This document shows positions 17,178-25,660 of a DNA stretch of 64,000 nucleotides, in pieces. Both the position numbers and the translations under genes were made by a program. The DNA is taken from NCBI RefSeq assembly GCF_003667565.1, contig NZ_RCUX01000003.1, positions 124,001 to 188,000 on the forward strand, given 5' to 3'. Position 1 is the first letter of the stretch, and each line of letters begins with the position of its first letter. Origin of the DNA: Mycetocola tolaasinivorans (GTDB lineage Bacteria > Actinomycetota > Actinomycetes > Actinomycetales > Microbacteriaceae). A model generated the notes under the pieces. The model was not told the origin of the DNA and made no database searches. It saw only the letters and a program-made list of their open reading frames with translations.

Positions 17178-18461
17178 ATGGCAACACCAGAAAAATCCCC
17201 ACTCGAGAGTGCATCCGGCGCAAACCTGCGCCGGGTGCACCTCGGTGCGTTTTACCCCAATGACCACCACCACACGCTCTGGGGTCACCCCGAGGCCGGC
17301 AGCCAGATCGAGTTCTCCGATTTCCGCCGCTTCGCTCAGAGCGCCGAGCATGGTCTCTTCGACTTCGTCTTCCTCGCCGAGGCCAACTGGCTCCAGGAAC
17401 ACCGCGGCCGCGTGGTGGAGCACGCGATCCTCGATAAGCCCGACTCGCTGACGGTGCTCGCCGGCCTCGCCGCCGAGACCGAGCGGATCGGGCTCGTCGC
17501 CACCATCGGCACCACCTTCTCCGACCCCGCAGATGTCGCCACGCGCCTGGCCACGCTGCACCGCCTCTCGGGCGGCCGCGCCGGCTGGAACGTCGTGACC
17601 TCGCACACGAGCTTCGGTGTGGGTGCCTCCGCGAACTTCCGGCCCGGGCGCATGGTTGCCCATGCCGATCGCTACCGGCAGGCCGATGCCTTCCTCGCCG
17701 AAACCGCACGAATCTGGTCGGGCGGCGAGGCCGCGAGCGGCATCGCCGCGCTGCCCGGAAACGGTCCGGCGATCGTCCAGGCCGGCGGATCCCCCGAGGG
17801 CCGTGATCTCGCCGCGGCCCACGCGAACGTGATCTTCGCCGGACGCCGCAGCATCGAGGGATCCCGCGAGTTCTGTGAGGATCTCCGCACCCGTCGTCGC
17901 GCGGCCGGTCGCACCGATGACCTCATCATCCTGCCCAGTACCTCGTTTGTGCTCGGTGATACCGAGGCCGAGGCGCGTGAGATCGCCGCCGACTGGCGTC
18001 TGCAGGAGGTCACCCCGAAGGTCGCCGTCTTCCTGCTCGAGGAGGTCTGGGGAATCGACCTTACCGACTTCGACGTGGACGGCCCGCTGCCCACCCAGGA
18101 TCCCGACTGGGAGCACGCCGACCGCTATGCGCGCGGACAGGTGGGCGGCGAACGCGATGCCCGCGTCCTGGTGGAGTCCTGGCGCTCCCTGCAGCGTGAG
18201 CGTGGCCTCTCCACCCGGGCGCTCCTCGGTGAGGTGCGCGCGCGACGTGATTTCGTGGGTACGCCAAAGAGCGTGGCCGATCAGATTAACCACTGGGTTC
18301 AGACCGGAGCCGCCGACGGCTTCGTGGTCAACCCCTCGGTGGTGCCCAGCGGACTCGATGCGTTTGTGAACCGGGTCATCCCCGAGCTTCAGGAACTCGG
18401 CGTGTATCGCACCGAATACGCGGGGAGCACGATTCACGATCACCTCGCCGAGAGGGGATAG
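17178..18461 (+). CDS. NtaA/SnaA/DszA-family FMN-dependent monooxygenase
   Basis: 427 residues from ATG 17178, 2 bases after the preceding stop (TAATAATG). The N-terminus RRVHLGAFYPNDHHHTLWGH, the HGLFDFVFLAEANWL strand, SGGRAGWNVVTSH and the later PSTSFVLGDTEAEAREIA are typical of the nitrilotriacetate/pristinamycin/dibenzothiophene-sulfone monooxygenase subgroup. Related enzymes (for example YxeK and YtnJ of Bacillus) cleave S-modified cysteines taken up by a linked ABC importer; the same logic is plausible here. Lies between the binding-protein and permease genes, so it is part of the same transcript. Confidence 0.9.
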   Translation: MATPEKSPLESASGANLRRVHLGAFYPNDHHHTLWGHPEAGSQIEFSDFRRFAQSAEHGLFDFVFLAEANWLQEHRGRVVEHAILDKPDSLTVLAGLAAETERIGLVATIGTTFSDPADVATRLATLHRLSGGRAGWNVVTSHTSFGVGASANFRPGRMVAHADRYRQADAFLAETARIWSGGEAASGIAALPGNGPAIVQAGGSPEGRDLAAAHANVIFAGRRSIEGSREFCEDLRTRRRAAGRTDDLIILPSTSFVLGDTEAEAREIAADWRLQEVTPKVAVFLLEEVWGIDLTDFDVDGPLPTQDPDWEHADRYARGQVGGERDARVLVESWRSLQRERGLSTRALLGEVRARRDFVGTPKSVADQINHWVQTGAADGFVVNPSVVPSGLDAFVNRVIPELQELGVYRTEYAGSTIHDHLAERG

Positions 18462-18464
18462 CAC

Positions 18465-19382
18465 GTGAGTATCGATGATCGGGTGGCCCCGCCGGCCACC
18501 CCGCCCGTGGGGAGACCCGGCCCGCCGAAGCTGAGCGATGACGAGCTGTCCGCGCTGCTGATCCGCCCGCCGTGGTGGAAGCGCCGCGACGTGCGGCGAT
18601 CCTCCCTCATCGCCACGGTCAGTACCGTTGTGCTGCTCGCGGTGCTGAGCATCGGGCTGTCTTCCTCGGCCGGTTGGGAGTCCTTCCAGGGGGCGTTCCT
18701 CAGCCCCGAGCACTTCGTGCTGTCGTTCCCCAAGGTGTGGGACGGCTTCATGCTCAACGTGATCCTGTTCATCATCCTCGAACCGATCGTGTTGGTCGTG
18801 GGCCTCGGCCTGGCGCTGCTGCGCAACCTGTCCTCGCCGGTGTTCTTCCCGCTGCGCGCCTTCGCGATCGGATACATCGACCTGTTTCGCGGGCTGCCCG
18901 CGATCCTGGTCATCCTCATGCTCGGCATGGGGATCCCGGCCCTGCGCATCGAGGGGCTGAGCTCCTCGCCGCTGTTCTGGGGTGCGGTGGGGTGCGTGCT
19001 CACCTCCGCCGCCTATACCGCCGAGACCTACCGGGCCGGCATCGAGTCGATCCATCCCAGCCAGCGGGCCGCAGCGCGCGCCCTGGGCTTCGGTCACGGC
19101 CGCACGCTCTGGTACATCGTGCTTCCGCAGGCGGTGCGCCGGGTCGTGCCGCCGCTCATGAGCGGGTTCATTGCCCTGCAGAAGGAGACCGCCCTGATCT
19201 CGGTCATCGGCCCGATGGAGGCCTCGCGCGCCGCTCAGGCGTACTCGGCCACCACGTTCAACTTCACCTCCTACCTGGTGGCCGCTGTGCTGTTTGTGAG
19301 CATCACCATTCCGCTCACCCGCCTCACCGACCACCTGCTGCGTCGCGCCCAGCTGCGACGTGGGATGGGTGGTGCCGTATGA
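18465..19382 (+). CDS. Polar amino-acid ABC transporter permease
   Basis: 305 residues, GTG start with GAGGGGAT upstream, 3 bases after the previous stop. Cytoplasmic N-terminus of ~55 residues, then about five or six membrane helices. Family signs are LFRGLPAILVILML, YTAETYRAGIESIHPSQRAAARALGFG (the EAA coupling loop) and LPQAVRRVVPPLMSGFIALQKETAL. It pairs with the ATPase whose gene overlaps its stop codon (ATGA). The extended N-terminus is longer than in HisM/GlnP. Confidence 0.92.
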   Translation: MSIDDRVAPPATPPVGRPGPPKLSDDELSALLIRPPWWKRRDVRRSSLIATVSTVVLLAVLSIGLSSSAGWESFQGAFLSPEHFVLSFPKVWDGFMLNVILFIILEPIVLVVGLGLALLRNLSSPVFFPLRAFAIGYIDLFRGLPAILVILMLGMGIPALRIEGLSSSPLFWGAVGCVLTSAAYTAETYRAGIESIHPSQRAAARALGFGHGRTLWYIVLPQAVRRVVPPLMSGFIALQKETALISVIGPMEASRAAQAYSATTFNFTSYLVAAVLFVSITIPLTRLTDHLLRRAQLRRGMGGAV

Positions 19383-20173
19383 GTGGCGTCGCCGCGGTGA
19401 GTATCCGCAATCTCTCGCAGGCGTACGGCTCTCACCTCACCCTGAAAAACATTTCGCTCGACGTGGCCCCACACGAGGTTGTGGCGCTGATCGGTCCGAG
19501 CGGCTGCGGGAAGTCCACCCTTCTGCGTACCATCAACCTGCTTGAGGAGAGCCTCGCGGGGGAGATCCTCGTGCACGGCGAACCGGTGTCCGGCGACGCC
19601 GGGCGGGGCGGGCGCGATAGCGTGCGCCGCCGTGTGGGCATGGTGTTCCAGCAGTTCAACCTGTTCCCGCATCTCACCGTGCTGCAGAACATCACGCTGG
19701 CACCGCGCAAGCTCGGTAAGCTCTCGCGCTCCGAGGCGGATGCCAAGGCTCGTGCGCTGCTCGCTCGCTTCGGCCTCGCGGACAAAGCGGACGAGTATCC
19801 GGACCGGCTCTCGGGCGGTCAGCAGCAGCGCGTGGCCATCCTGCGGGCGCTCGCGACCGAGCCCGAGGTGATCCTGCTCGACGAGGTGACCTCCGCGCTC
19901 GACCCCGAAACCGTGGGGGAGGTGCTCGCGCTCATCCGCGAGCTACGCGAGCTCGGTCTCACCCTCATCCTCGCCACCCACGAGCTGCAGTTTGCCCGCA
20001 CCATCGCCGATCGCATCGTGTTCCTCAGTGCCGGTGAGATCGTGGAGCAGGGCACGCCCGGTCAGATTCTTGACACCCCGCAGCACCCACGAACACGGCA
20101 GTTTGTTGCCAGCATGATCCATCCGGAGAGCGCCCCCTCCGCAATCCCCAGTACCAAGGAGTCCATCGGATGA
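19379..20173 (+). CDS. Polar amino-acid ABC transporter ATP-binding protein (GlnQ/HisP type)
   Basis: 264 residues from ATG 19379, overlapping the permease stop by 4 bases; a much longer in-frame reading through the permease gene is a shadow. Walker A GPSGCGKSTLL at ~38-48, Q-loop VFQQFNLFPH, signature LSGGQQQRV, Walker B VILLDEVTSALDPE, H-loop THELQFA. The DEVTSALDPE form is characteristic of polar amino-acid importers. Energises uptake for the cluster. Confidence 0.94.
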   Translation: MSGVAAVSIRNLSQAYGSHLTLKNISLDVAPHEVVALIGPSGCGKSTLLRTINLLEESLAGEILVHGEPVSGDAGRGGRDSVRRRVGMVFQQFNLFPHLTVLQNITLAPRKLGKLSRSEADAKARALLARFGLADKADEYPDRLSGGQQQRVAILRALATEPEVILLDEVTSALDPETVGEVLALIRELRELGLTLILATHELQFARTIADRIVFLSAGEIVEQGTPGQILDTPQHPRTRQFVASMIHPESAPSAIPSTKESIG

Positions 20174-21204
20174 CCTCCGTCACCCCCGCCGCAGACCTGG
20201 CCCCCAAGATCGAACTCCACGTTCATCTGGAGGGGTCCGTCCGCCCCGCTACGCTCTTCGAGCTCGCCGCCAAGAACGGCGTAACCCTGCCGGTGGCGAG
20301 CCTGGAAGAGCTCGAAAGCTTCTACAACTTCACCGATTTCAACCACTTCATCGACGTCTGGAACGTCACCACCGACGTGCTCTTCCAGCCGGAGGACTTC
20401 CGCCGGGTCGTGGTGGACTACGCCCGCGAAGCCGCAGGGTACGGCGCCGTGTATCTGGAGGGGATCTTTTCACCCGGTCAGTACTACGTGCGCGGTATCG
20501 ACCCCGACGCCCTCTTCACCGGCTTCACGGACGGCATTCAGGAGGCCTATGAGGAGACCGGCGTCCTCGTGCGCCTGACCCCGGACGTGGACCGCAATCG
20601 GCCCGCCGAGCTCAGCGAGCAGATCGTGCGTGATGCGGTGCGATACCGCGATCGCGGCATCGTGGGCATCGGCCTCGGCGGTCGCGAGCGCGCGGCCCCG
20701 ACGAGCAAGTTCACGAACATGTTCCGGGTGGCCCGCGATGGCGGCCTGGCATCGGTTCCGCACGCCGGCGAGGACGATGGCGCGCACTCAATTCGCGAGG
20801 CCATCGATCTCCTGGGTGCCGATCGTATCCGCCACGGCTTCCGTGCGCTTGAGGACCCGACGCTGCCCACCGAGCTGATCGAGCGCGGCATCGTGCTCGA
20901 CGTGTGCCCCACCTCGAACCTGCGCACCCGGGTCATCACCGATATCGCCGATCATCCAATCGCCGGATTGGTGTCGGCCGGGGTTCCGGTCACCGTGAAT
21001 ACCGATGATCCGGCCATGTTTGGCACCGACCTCGGCCGCGAGCACGACATCGCACTCGCCGCCGGTGCCAGCGCCCGCGGGCTCTACTATGCCGGCGTGC
21101 TCGGGCAGGTGGGTGGCCCAGAGATCACGGAGCGTCTGCGGCAGATCGGCGCCGCCGCGTGGAGCGAGAGCCCCGCTCGGGTGGGTGTTGAGGTGACGCG
21201 GTGA
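20170..21204 (+). CDS. Adenosine deaminase-family metal hydrolase
   Basis: 344 residues, start overlapping the ATPase stop by 4 bases. Amidohydrolase TIM barrel with the ADA metal and catalytic residues visible: His17/His19 in ELHVHLEGS, HAGE (general acid/base Glu region), CPTSN and NTDDP (Asp ligand). True adenosine deaminases convert adenosine to inosine, but several clades act on other amino-purines, aminofutalosine or cyclic imines. Its place inside a monooxygenase/importer operon argues for a substrate other than bulk adenosine, perhaps a purine-linked or otherwise deaminable breakdown product (inference). Confidence 0.87.
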   Translation: MTSVTPAADLAPKIELHVHLEGSVRPATLFELAAKNGVTLPVASLEELESFYNFTDFNHFIDVWNVTTDVLFQPEDFRRVVVDYAREAAGYGAVYLEGIFSPGQYYVRGIDPDALFTGFTDGIQEAYEETGVLVRLTPDVDRNRPAELSEQIVRDAVRYRDRGIVGIGLGGRERAAPTSKFTNMFRVARDGGLASVPHAGEDDGAHSIREAIDLLGADRIRHGFRALEDPTLPTELIERGIVLDVCPTSNLRTRVITDIADHPIAGLVSAGVPVTVNTDDPAMFGTDLGREHDIALAAGASARGLYYAGVLGQVGGPEITERLRQIGAAAWSESPARVGVEVTR

Positions 21205-22187
21205 CCGCGGCATCGCTGATTGGGCTCGCCCTCACGGACGATTCGCTCGGCGAAACCGGTGCGGATATTGCCGTGCTGGTGAGCATCGCCCGCGATGCGG
21301 ACCGACTCGGTTTCGACTTCCTCAGCCTCGATGATCCGTTCGCCCGCGCCGCCGACGGTGCTCCGCACGCAAATGCGGGGGAGGCGCTCGCGTTTCTTGC
21401 CCGCAAGACCGACCAGATCGCGCTCGTTCCCGGCATCGCCACCCACTATGCGGAACCATTTCACGCGGCCAAGCAGATTGCGACGCTGGACTTTTTGTCC
21501 GGCGGACGGGCGGGTGTCGCGCTGGATTCGGCGGCCACCGCGCTCGGTGACCGTCTCTATCCCGCCGCTCACACCCTCGGTGTGGCCGAACGGGCCGAAC
21601 AGGCCTCCGAGTTCACCCGGGTGCTACGTGAACTCTGGGATTCGTGGGAGGACGGTGCCACCGTTCGTGATCGCGAGAGCGGGCAGTACGTGGACAGCGC
21701 GCGCGTTCATTCGATTGATCACGACGGAACGTACTTCCGTGTGCGTGGCCCACTGATCACTCCGCGACCGCCGCAGGGGCAGCCGCCGGTGTTTGTCCGG
21801 GTACGCGATGTTCACTCGCTGACGGCCGCGCTGGCCGGAGAGGCCACGGACACCCGTGCCGACGTACTCCTCGTTGAGCCCGAGCTGGTGGAGGATGCCG
21901 TGAACGCCGTGGCAGCGCTGGCTGTGGGAATCGCCGCCGTGGCGGCAGCCCCCACCCGCATTGTGGTGAGCATTGAGCTGGCCGCTGCTGATGTCGTATC
22001 GGGGGCTCGAGCCGCCCTTCTGGCCTGGCGCAATCATCCGGGTGTGGACGGCGTAGAGCTGCGCGCGAGCGGCGCGGTTGCCGCGGAACTGCTGGCGAGC
22101 TGGGAGGCCGAACCGGCTGCCGACGCCCCCACGCTCTCCGAACGCCTGGGGATCGCCCATCGCCCCAGTCGCTACGCCAGCGCATAG
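21201..22187 (+). CDS. Luciferase-like (LLM class) flavin-dependent oxidoreductase, short C-terminal half
   Basis: 328 residues; GTG overlaps the deaminase stop (GTGA). The N-terminal half is clearly luciferase-like: ASLIGLALTDDS, RLGFDFLSLDDPF, IALVPGIATHYAEPFHAAKQ, ATLDFLSGGRAGVALDSAAT. After a PRPPQGQPPVFVRV stretch the second half is Ala-rich and lacks the usual conserved C-terminal loops, so it may have narrower or altered activity. Third flavin monooxygenase of the cluster and last gene of the operon, ending at a strong hairpin. Confidence 0.82.
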   Translation: MTAASLIGLALTDDSLGETGADIAVLVSIARDADRLGFDFLSLDDPFARAADGAPHANAGEALAFLARKTDQIALVPGIATHYAEPFHAAKQIATLDFLSGGRAGVALDSAATALGDRLYPAAHTLGVAERAEQASEFTRVLRELWDSWEDGATVRDRESGQYVDSARVHSIDHDGTYFRVRGPLITPRPPQGQPPVFVRVRDVHSLTAALAGEATDTRADVLLVEPELVEDAVNAVAALAVGIAAVAAAPTRIVVSIELAAADVVSGARAALLAWRNHPGVDGVELRASGAVAAELLASWEAEPAADAPTLSERLGIAHRPSRYASA

Positions 22188-22210
22188 ACGCGGCACCGCC
22201 CCGGGTGCAG

Positions 22211-22243
22211 AAAACCGGCCGGCCCCACTGGGGCCGGCCGGTT
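22211..22243. terminator. Bidirectional terminator, monooxygenase cluster / DUF4870 gene
   Basis: A perfect 14-bp stem (AACCGGCCGGCCCC / GGGGCCGGCCGGTT) with a 3-base loop. The minus strand continues with TTTTC, so it best terminates the gene at 22257 and also backs up the plus-strand operon. Confidence 0.9.
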
Positions 22244-22256
22244 CGCTGTATTACGC

Positions 22257-23207
22257 CTACTTGATGAAGCGGTAGGTCAGCGGGTATCGGTAGGGTGCAC
22301 CCGAGGAGGTCTTGACTCCGCCAACGATCGCGAAAACGATGGCCACGATGTAGACCGGTCCAGACAGGAAGAGCAGAATGACGCCGATGCCAATGAACGA
22401 GGTGATCGTTCCGACGATCTGAAGCGCGACAATCAGGATCCAGGCCGAGAGTTGGAAGTTCAGTGACTCCTTACCCTCCTGGTTGACGAACGGTCCTCGA
22501 TCGCGCAGAACGAGCCAGATGATCAGAACCGGAAGGAAACTGAAGATACCGGCGAAGTGCGACAGCGAACCCCACAGCCGATCATTTTCCGGTGTCAGGG
22601 GGCGCACGGCGGGAACGCTCGCGGGATACTGGCCACCGGGCTGCTGGAAGCCCGGCTGCTGGTAGCCGCCGCCGGGCGGCGGATACCCGGGCTGGCCGTA
22701 GCCGGTCTGCTGACCCGGCGCGGGATAGCCCGGTGCCTGCTGGCCGGCACCGAACTGCGGCGGGACACCCTGCGGGTATCCCTGTCCGGGGGCCTGCGTG
22801 CCAGGAGCGCCGAACTGCGGCGGCACACCCTGCGGTGCGGCCGGCGGGTATTCCTGGCCTGGCTGTGCGGCACCCGGGTGGGCCGCGGGCTGCTGGGGCG
22901 CCGCATGCGCGCCCTCGTCCGGGCCAGCGGGCGGTGCGGGCGGTGGAACCGGCGCTCCGGGTACACCCGGTGTCTCGGGCGAGGTCGGCGCACTCGGGGC
23001 ACCCGGCAGGCTCGGGGCATCCGGAATCTCCGGTGCCGGCGGCGTCTCGGAGCCGAGGGGTGCCGCGGAGACATCGGGTGCGCCGGGTGCGTCCGGCGCG
23101 ACGGACTCGCCACCGTGGGTGGCGTGCGTGGCCGGGGTGTCGACGATGGCGTCCTCGGCGGCGTTCTCCTCCGGGTTATCCGGGTGTGATCCAGTATTCT
23201 CGCTCAT
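22257..23207 (-). CDS. DUF4870 (Tic20-like) membrane protein with long Pro/Gly/Gln-rich N-terminus
   Basis: 316 residues. Residues 1-~200 are low complexity, rich in Pro, Ala, Gly and Gln, with repeated PPQFGA and GYP/GQ blocks. Residues ~207-316 are the DUF4870 domain: RLWGSLSHFAGIFSFLPV, an FVNQEGKESLNFQLS stretch and three or four hydrophobic helices. Function unknown; the disordered tail is expected to be cytoplasmic. Actinobacteria often carry one such Pro-rich DUF4870 gene. Transcribed away from hrcA. Confidence 0.86.
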   Translation of the reverse strand: MSENTGSHPDNPEENAAEDAIVDTPATHATHGGESVAPDAPGAPDVSAAPLGSETPPAPEIPDAPSLPGAPSAPTSPETPGVPGAPVPPPAPPAGPDEGAHAAPQQPAAHPGAAQPGQEYPPAAPQGVPPQFGAPGTQAPGQGYPQGVPPQFGAGQQAPGYPAPGQQTGYGQPGYPPPGGGYQQPGFQQPGGQYPASVPAVRPLTPENDRLWGSLSHFAGIFSFLPVLIIWLVLRDRGPFVNQEGKESLNFQLSAWILIVALQIVGTITSFIGIGVILLFLSGPVYIVAIVFAIVGGVKTSSGAPYRYPLTYRFIK

Positions 23208-23310
23208 AGTGGCTACAGAATAGCCCCGATGGGGGCAATTTGATATGCCTTGTTACGGGGTATCACCCATATTTTGTCGCACATTAACCCTGGACGAGGC
23301 GCGGCGGTGA

Positions 23311-23340
23311 TTGGCTCTTGTCCTTGCCGAGCGGTAGAAT
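23311..23340 (+). promoter_or_regulatory. Predicted hrcA promoter
   Basis: TTGGCT at 23311-23316 and TAGAAT at 23335-23340 with an 18-base spacer. The -10 abuts the CIRCE operator, so bound HrcA would block transcription. Confidence 0.65.
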
Positions 23341-23366
23341 TGGCACTCAGTGGTGTCGAGTGCTAG
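23340..23366 (+). promoter_or_regulatory. CIRCE operator (HrcA binding site)
   Basis: TTGGCACTC-N9-GAGTGCTAG is one mismatch per arm from the CIRCE consensus TTAGCACTC-N9-GAGTGCTAA. It lies 75 bases before the hrcA ATG and implies autoregulation and heat induction of hrcA-dnaJ. Confidence 0.95.
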
Positions 23367-23440
23367 TTCCCCGCGAATGGCTCTCGATCCCGTCCGGTGG
23401 CGTCGCTCCAAAGGTTTGGGGCAGAAGAGGGAGGTGTTCG

Positions 23441-24463
23441 ATGGTTTCCGAACGCGGTCTCGCCGTCCTTCGCGCTATCGTTCAGGACTACGTCTCCAGC
23501 CGCGAGCCGGTGGGCTCGAAGGGCATTGTGGAGCGTCATGCCTTCGGGGTATCCGCCGCCACGATTCGTAACGATATGGCGCAGCTCGAAGATGAGGAGC
23601 TCATCCACGCCCCGCACACCTCCTCGGGTCGCGTGCCCACGGATAAGGGCTATCGGGTATTTGTAGACCACCTCGCCGAGCAGCGCCCGCTTTCTTCCGC
23701 TCAGCGCGGTGCCATCCAGGAGTTCCTGGGCGACGGCGTGGGTCTCGACGACGTACTGTCGCGTACCGTCCGGCTTCTGTCGCAGCTCACCAATCAGGTG
23801 GCGATCGTGCAGTACCCCTCGTTTGCCCGCGCCCAGGTGCGCCACGTCGAGCTTGTTTCGCTGGGTGATGTGCGGTTGCTGGTGGTTCTGATCACCGACA
23901 ACGGCCGGGTCGAGCAGCGCACCGTGGAACTCGTCGCGCCGCTCGATGCATCCGACCTTGACGACCTCAAGATCCGCATCAACCACGAACTCCTCGGGCA
24001 GAGTGTTGCCGATGCTTCCCGCGCGCTCGAGCGCATCCGTGCGCTCGGCCTGCCCGGCCATCCCGGCCTGGTCGATCGCATCTGTGATGCGCTGACCGAG
24101 CAGCTGGCCGAGTACCGCCAGGATCGCCTGGTGATGTCCGGCACCGCAAACCTCGCGCGCAGCGAGGAGGACTTCGCCGGTAGCATCTATCCGGTGCTCG
24201 AGGCCCTCGAACAGCAGGTGGTTCTAATGCGCCTGTTCGGTGAGATGCAGATCGACACCCTCGGCATCACCGCCCGCATCGGCCGGGAGAACGAGCCCTT
24301 CGGGCTGTCGGAAACCTCGATCGTCGCGAGCAACTACCGTTCCTCTGCGGGCGAAATTGCGCGCCTCGGGGTCCTCGGACCCACCAGAATGGATTATTCG
24401 GGCAACATCGCCTCGGTTCGCGCCGTGGCCCGCTATCTTTCTCGCCAGCTCGGCGAGAACTAA
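23441..24463 (+). CDS. hrcA: Heat-inducible transcription repressor HrcA
   Basis: 340 residues from ATG 23441 (GGGAGG upstream, spaced 7); the upstream in-frame extension crosses the CIRCE site and is rejected. N-terminal winged helix-turn-helix (EPVGSKGIVERHAFGVSAAT, then IRNDMAQLEDEELI) and an HTSSGRVPTDKGYRVFVD motif, then the GAF-like dimerisation/inserted domain with a late SGEIARLGVLGPTRMDYS. Represses chaperone genes at CIRCE sites, including its own upstream CIRCE. dnaJ follows 94 bases later. Confidence 0.97.
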   Translation: MVSERGLAVLRAIVQDYVSSREPVGSKGIVERHAFGVSAATIRNDMAQLEDEELIHAPHTSSGRVPTDKGYRVFVDHLAEQRPLSSAQRGAIQEFLGDGVGLDDVLSRTVRLLSQLTNQVAIVQYPSFARAQVRHVELVSLGDVRLLVVLITDNGRVEQRTVELVAPLDASDLDDLKIRINHELLGQSVADASRALERIRALGLPGHPGLVDRICDALTEQLAEYRQDRLVMSGTANLARSEEDFAGSIYPVLEALEQQVVLMRLFGEMQIDTLGITARIGRENEPFGLSETSIVASNYRSSAGEIARLGVLGPTRMDYSGNIASVRAVARYLSRQLGEN

Positions 24464-24521
24464 CCCCTGGCGCGGCACTCACCTGCCGTGTCAGACATGA
24501 GACAACACACAGACAACTTGA

Positions 24522-24539
24522 GCGGCGCTTCGGCGTCGC
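24522..24539 (+). other. UUCG-capped hairpin just before the dnaJ ribosome site
   Basis: GCGGCGC-TTCG-GCGTCGC forms a 7-bp stem (one G-U pair) with a UUCG tetraloop, ending 18 bases before the dnaJ GTG. It could shape translation of dnaJ or mark an RNA-processing point. Confidence 0.5.
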
Positions 24540-24557
24540 CACCATGGAGGATCACGG

Positions 24558-25658
24558 GTGGCTGACCACTACGAGGTACTGGGCGTTTCGCAGGACGCAT
24601 CGGCTGATGAGATTAAGAAGGCCTACCGCAAGCTGGCTCGCCAGCTGCACCCTGACGTGAACCCCTCCGAGGATGCCCAGGAACGCTTCAAGCTCGTGAC
24701 CCACGCGTATGACGTACTCGGCGATCCCGATGCGCGTGCACGCTATGACCGCGGCGAGACCGGTCAGGGCGGCGGTGACGCCGGCTTCGGCGGCTTTGGC
24801 GACATCTTCGAGCAGTTCTTTGGCGGCGGTGGTCAGCAGCGCGGCCCGAAGTCGCGTCGCGAGCGTGGGCAGGACGCCCTGCTGCGGGTCGAGCTAGACC
24901 TCGGCGAGGTCATCTTCGGCACCCACCGCGACCTCGAGGTCGACACCGCGGTACTCTGTGAGACCTGTCAGGGCTCCTGCTGCCAGCCCGGCACGCAGCC
25001 GGTTACCTGCGATATCTGCCACGGTTCCGGCTCGATCCAGCGCGCAGTTCGCAGCCTGCTGGGTAACGTCATGACCTCGGCACCCTGTGGCTCCTGCCGC
25101 GGATACGGCACGATCATCGCGAACCCCTGCGTGGGTTGCCAGGGGCAGGGCCGCGTGCGTGCCCGCCGCACCGTCTCGGTGGACATCCCCGCCGGTGTCG
25201 AGACCGGCCTGCGCCTGCAGATGCCCGGCTCGGGTGAGATCGGCCCCGCCGGTGGCCCCAACGGTGACCTCTATCTGGAAATGAAGGTGCGACACCACGA
25301 CGTCTTCAGCCGCAACGGCGACGACCTGCTGTGCACCCTTGAGGTGCCGATGACCGAGGCGATTCTCGGCTCGACCACCACCATTTCGGCCCTCGATGGC
25401 GAGCTTGAGGTAGAGATCAAGCCCGGCATTCAGAGCTCGGACGTGATCACCGTGCGCGACCGGGGTATTACCAAGCTGCGCGGCCACGGCCGTGGCGACC
25501 TGCGGATCGGTATCCAGGTGATGACACCGACCAAGCTTGACCACCGCGAGCGTGAGCTGATCGAGAAGTTCGCATCGAAGCGCAAGGATAAGACCGCGGC
25601 GCTGGGCGAGTTCCAGCAGGGTCTCTTTGCGAAGCTGCGCGACAAGCTGCGCGGATAG
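24558..25658 (+). CDS. dnaJ: Chaperone DnaJ (HrcA-linked type, DnaJ2)
   Basis: 366 residues, GTG start with GGAGG 8 bases upstream. J-domain with HPD at 31-33, a short Gly/Phe region (~70-92), four zinc-finger repeats and the C-terminal substrate-binding domains. Repeats read [24 protein letters not shown] and CVGCQGQG; the first has Cys in place of the usual last Gly. Co-chaperone that stimulates DnaK ATPase. Next to hrcA, this is the second DnaJ of actinobacteria, distinct from the one in the dnaK-grpE operon. Confidence 0.96.
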   Translation: MADHYEVLGVSQDASADEIKKAYRKLARQLHPDVNPSEDAQERFKLVTHAYDVLGDPDARARYDRGETGQGGGDAGFGGFGDIFEQFFGGGGQQRGPKSRRERGQDALLRVELDLGEVIFGTHRDLEVDTAVLCETCQGSCCQPGTQPVTCDICHGSGSIQRAVRSLLGNVMTSAPCGSCRGYGTIIANPCVGCQGQGRVRARRTVSVDIPAGVETGLRLQMPGSGEIGPAGGPNGDLYLEMKVRHHDVFSRNGDDLLCTLEVPMTEAILGSTTTISALDGELEVEIKPGIQSSDVITVRDRGITKLRGHGRGDLRIGIQVMTPTKLDHRERELIEKFASKRKDKTAALGEFQQGLFAKLRDKLRG

Positions 25659-25660
25659 CC

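Noticed and set aside
17091-19334. 747-codon minus-strand open frame across the monooxygenase and permease genes
   Set aside because: Composition is Gly/Arg/His-rich without motifs, and both plus-strand genes have clear family signatures, start sites and overlaps.
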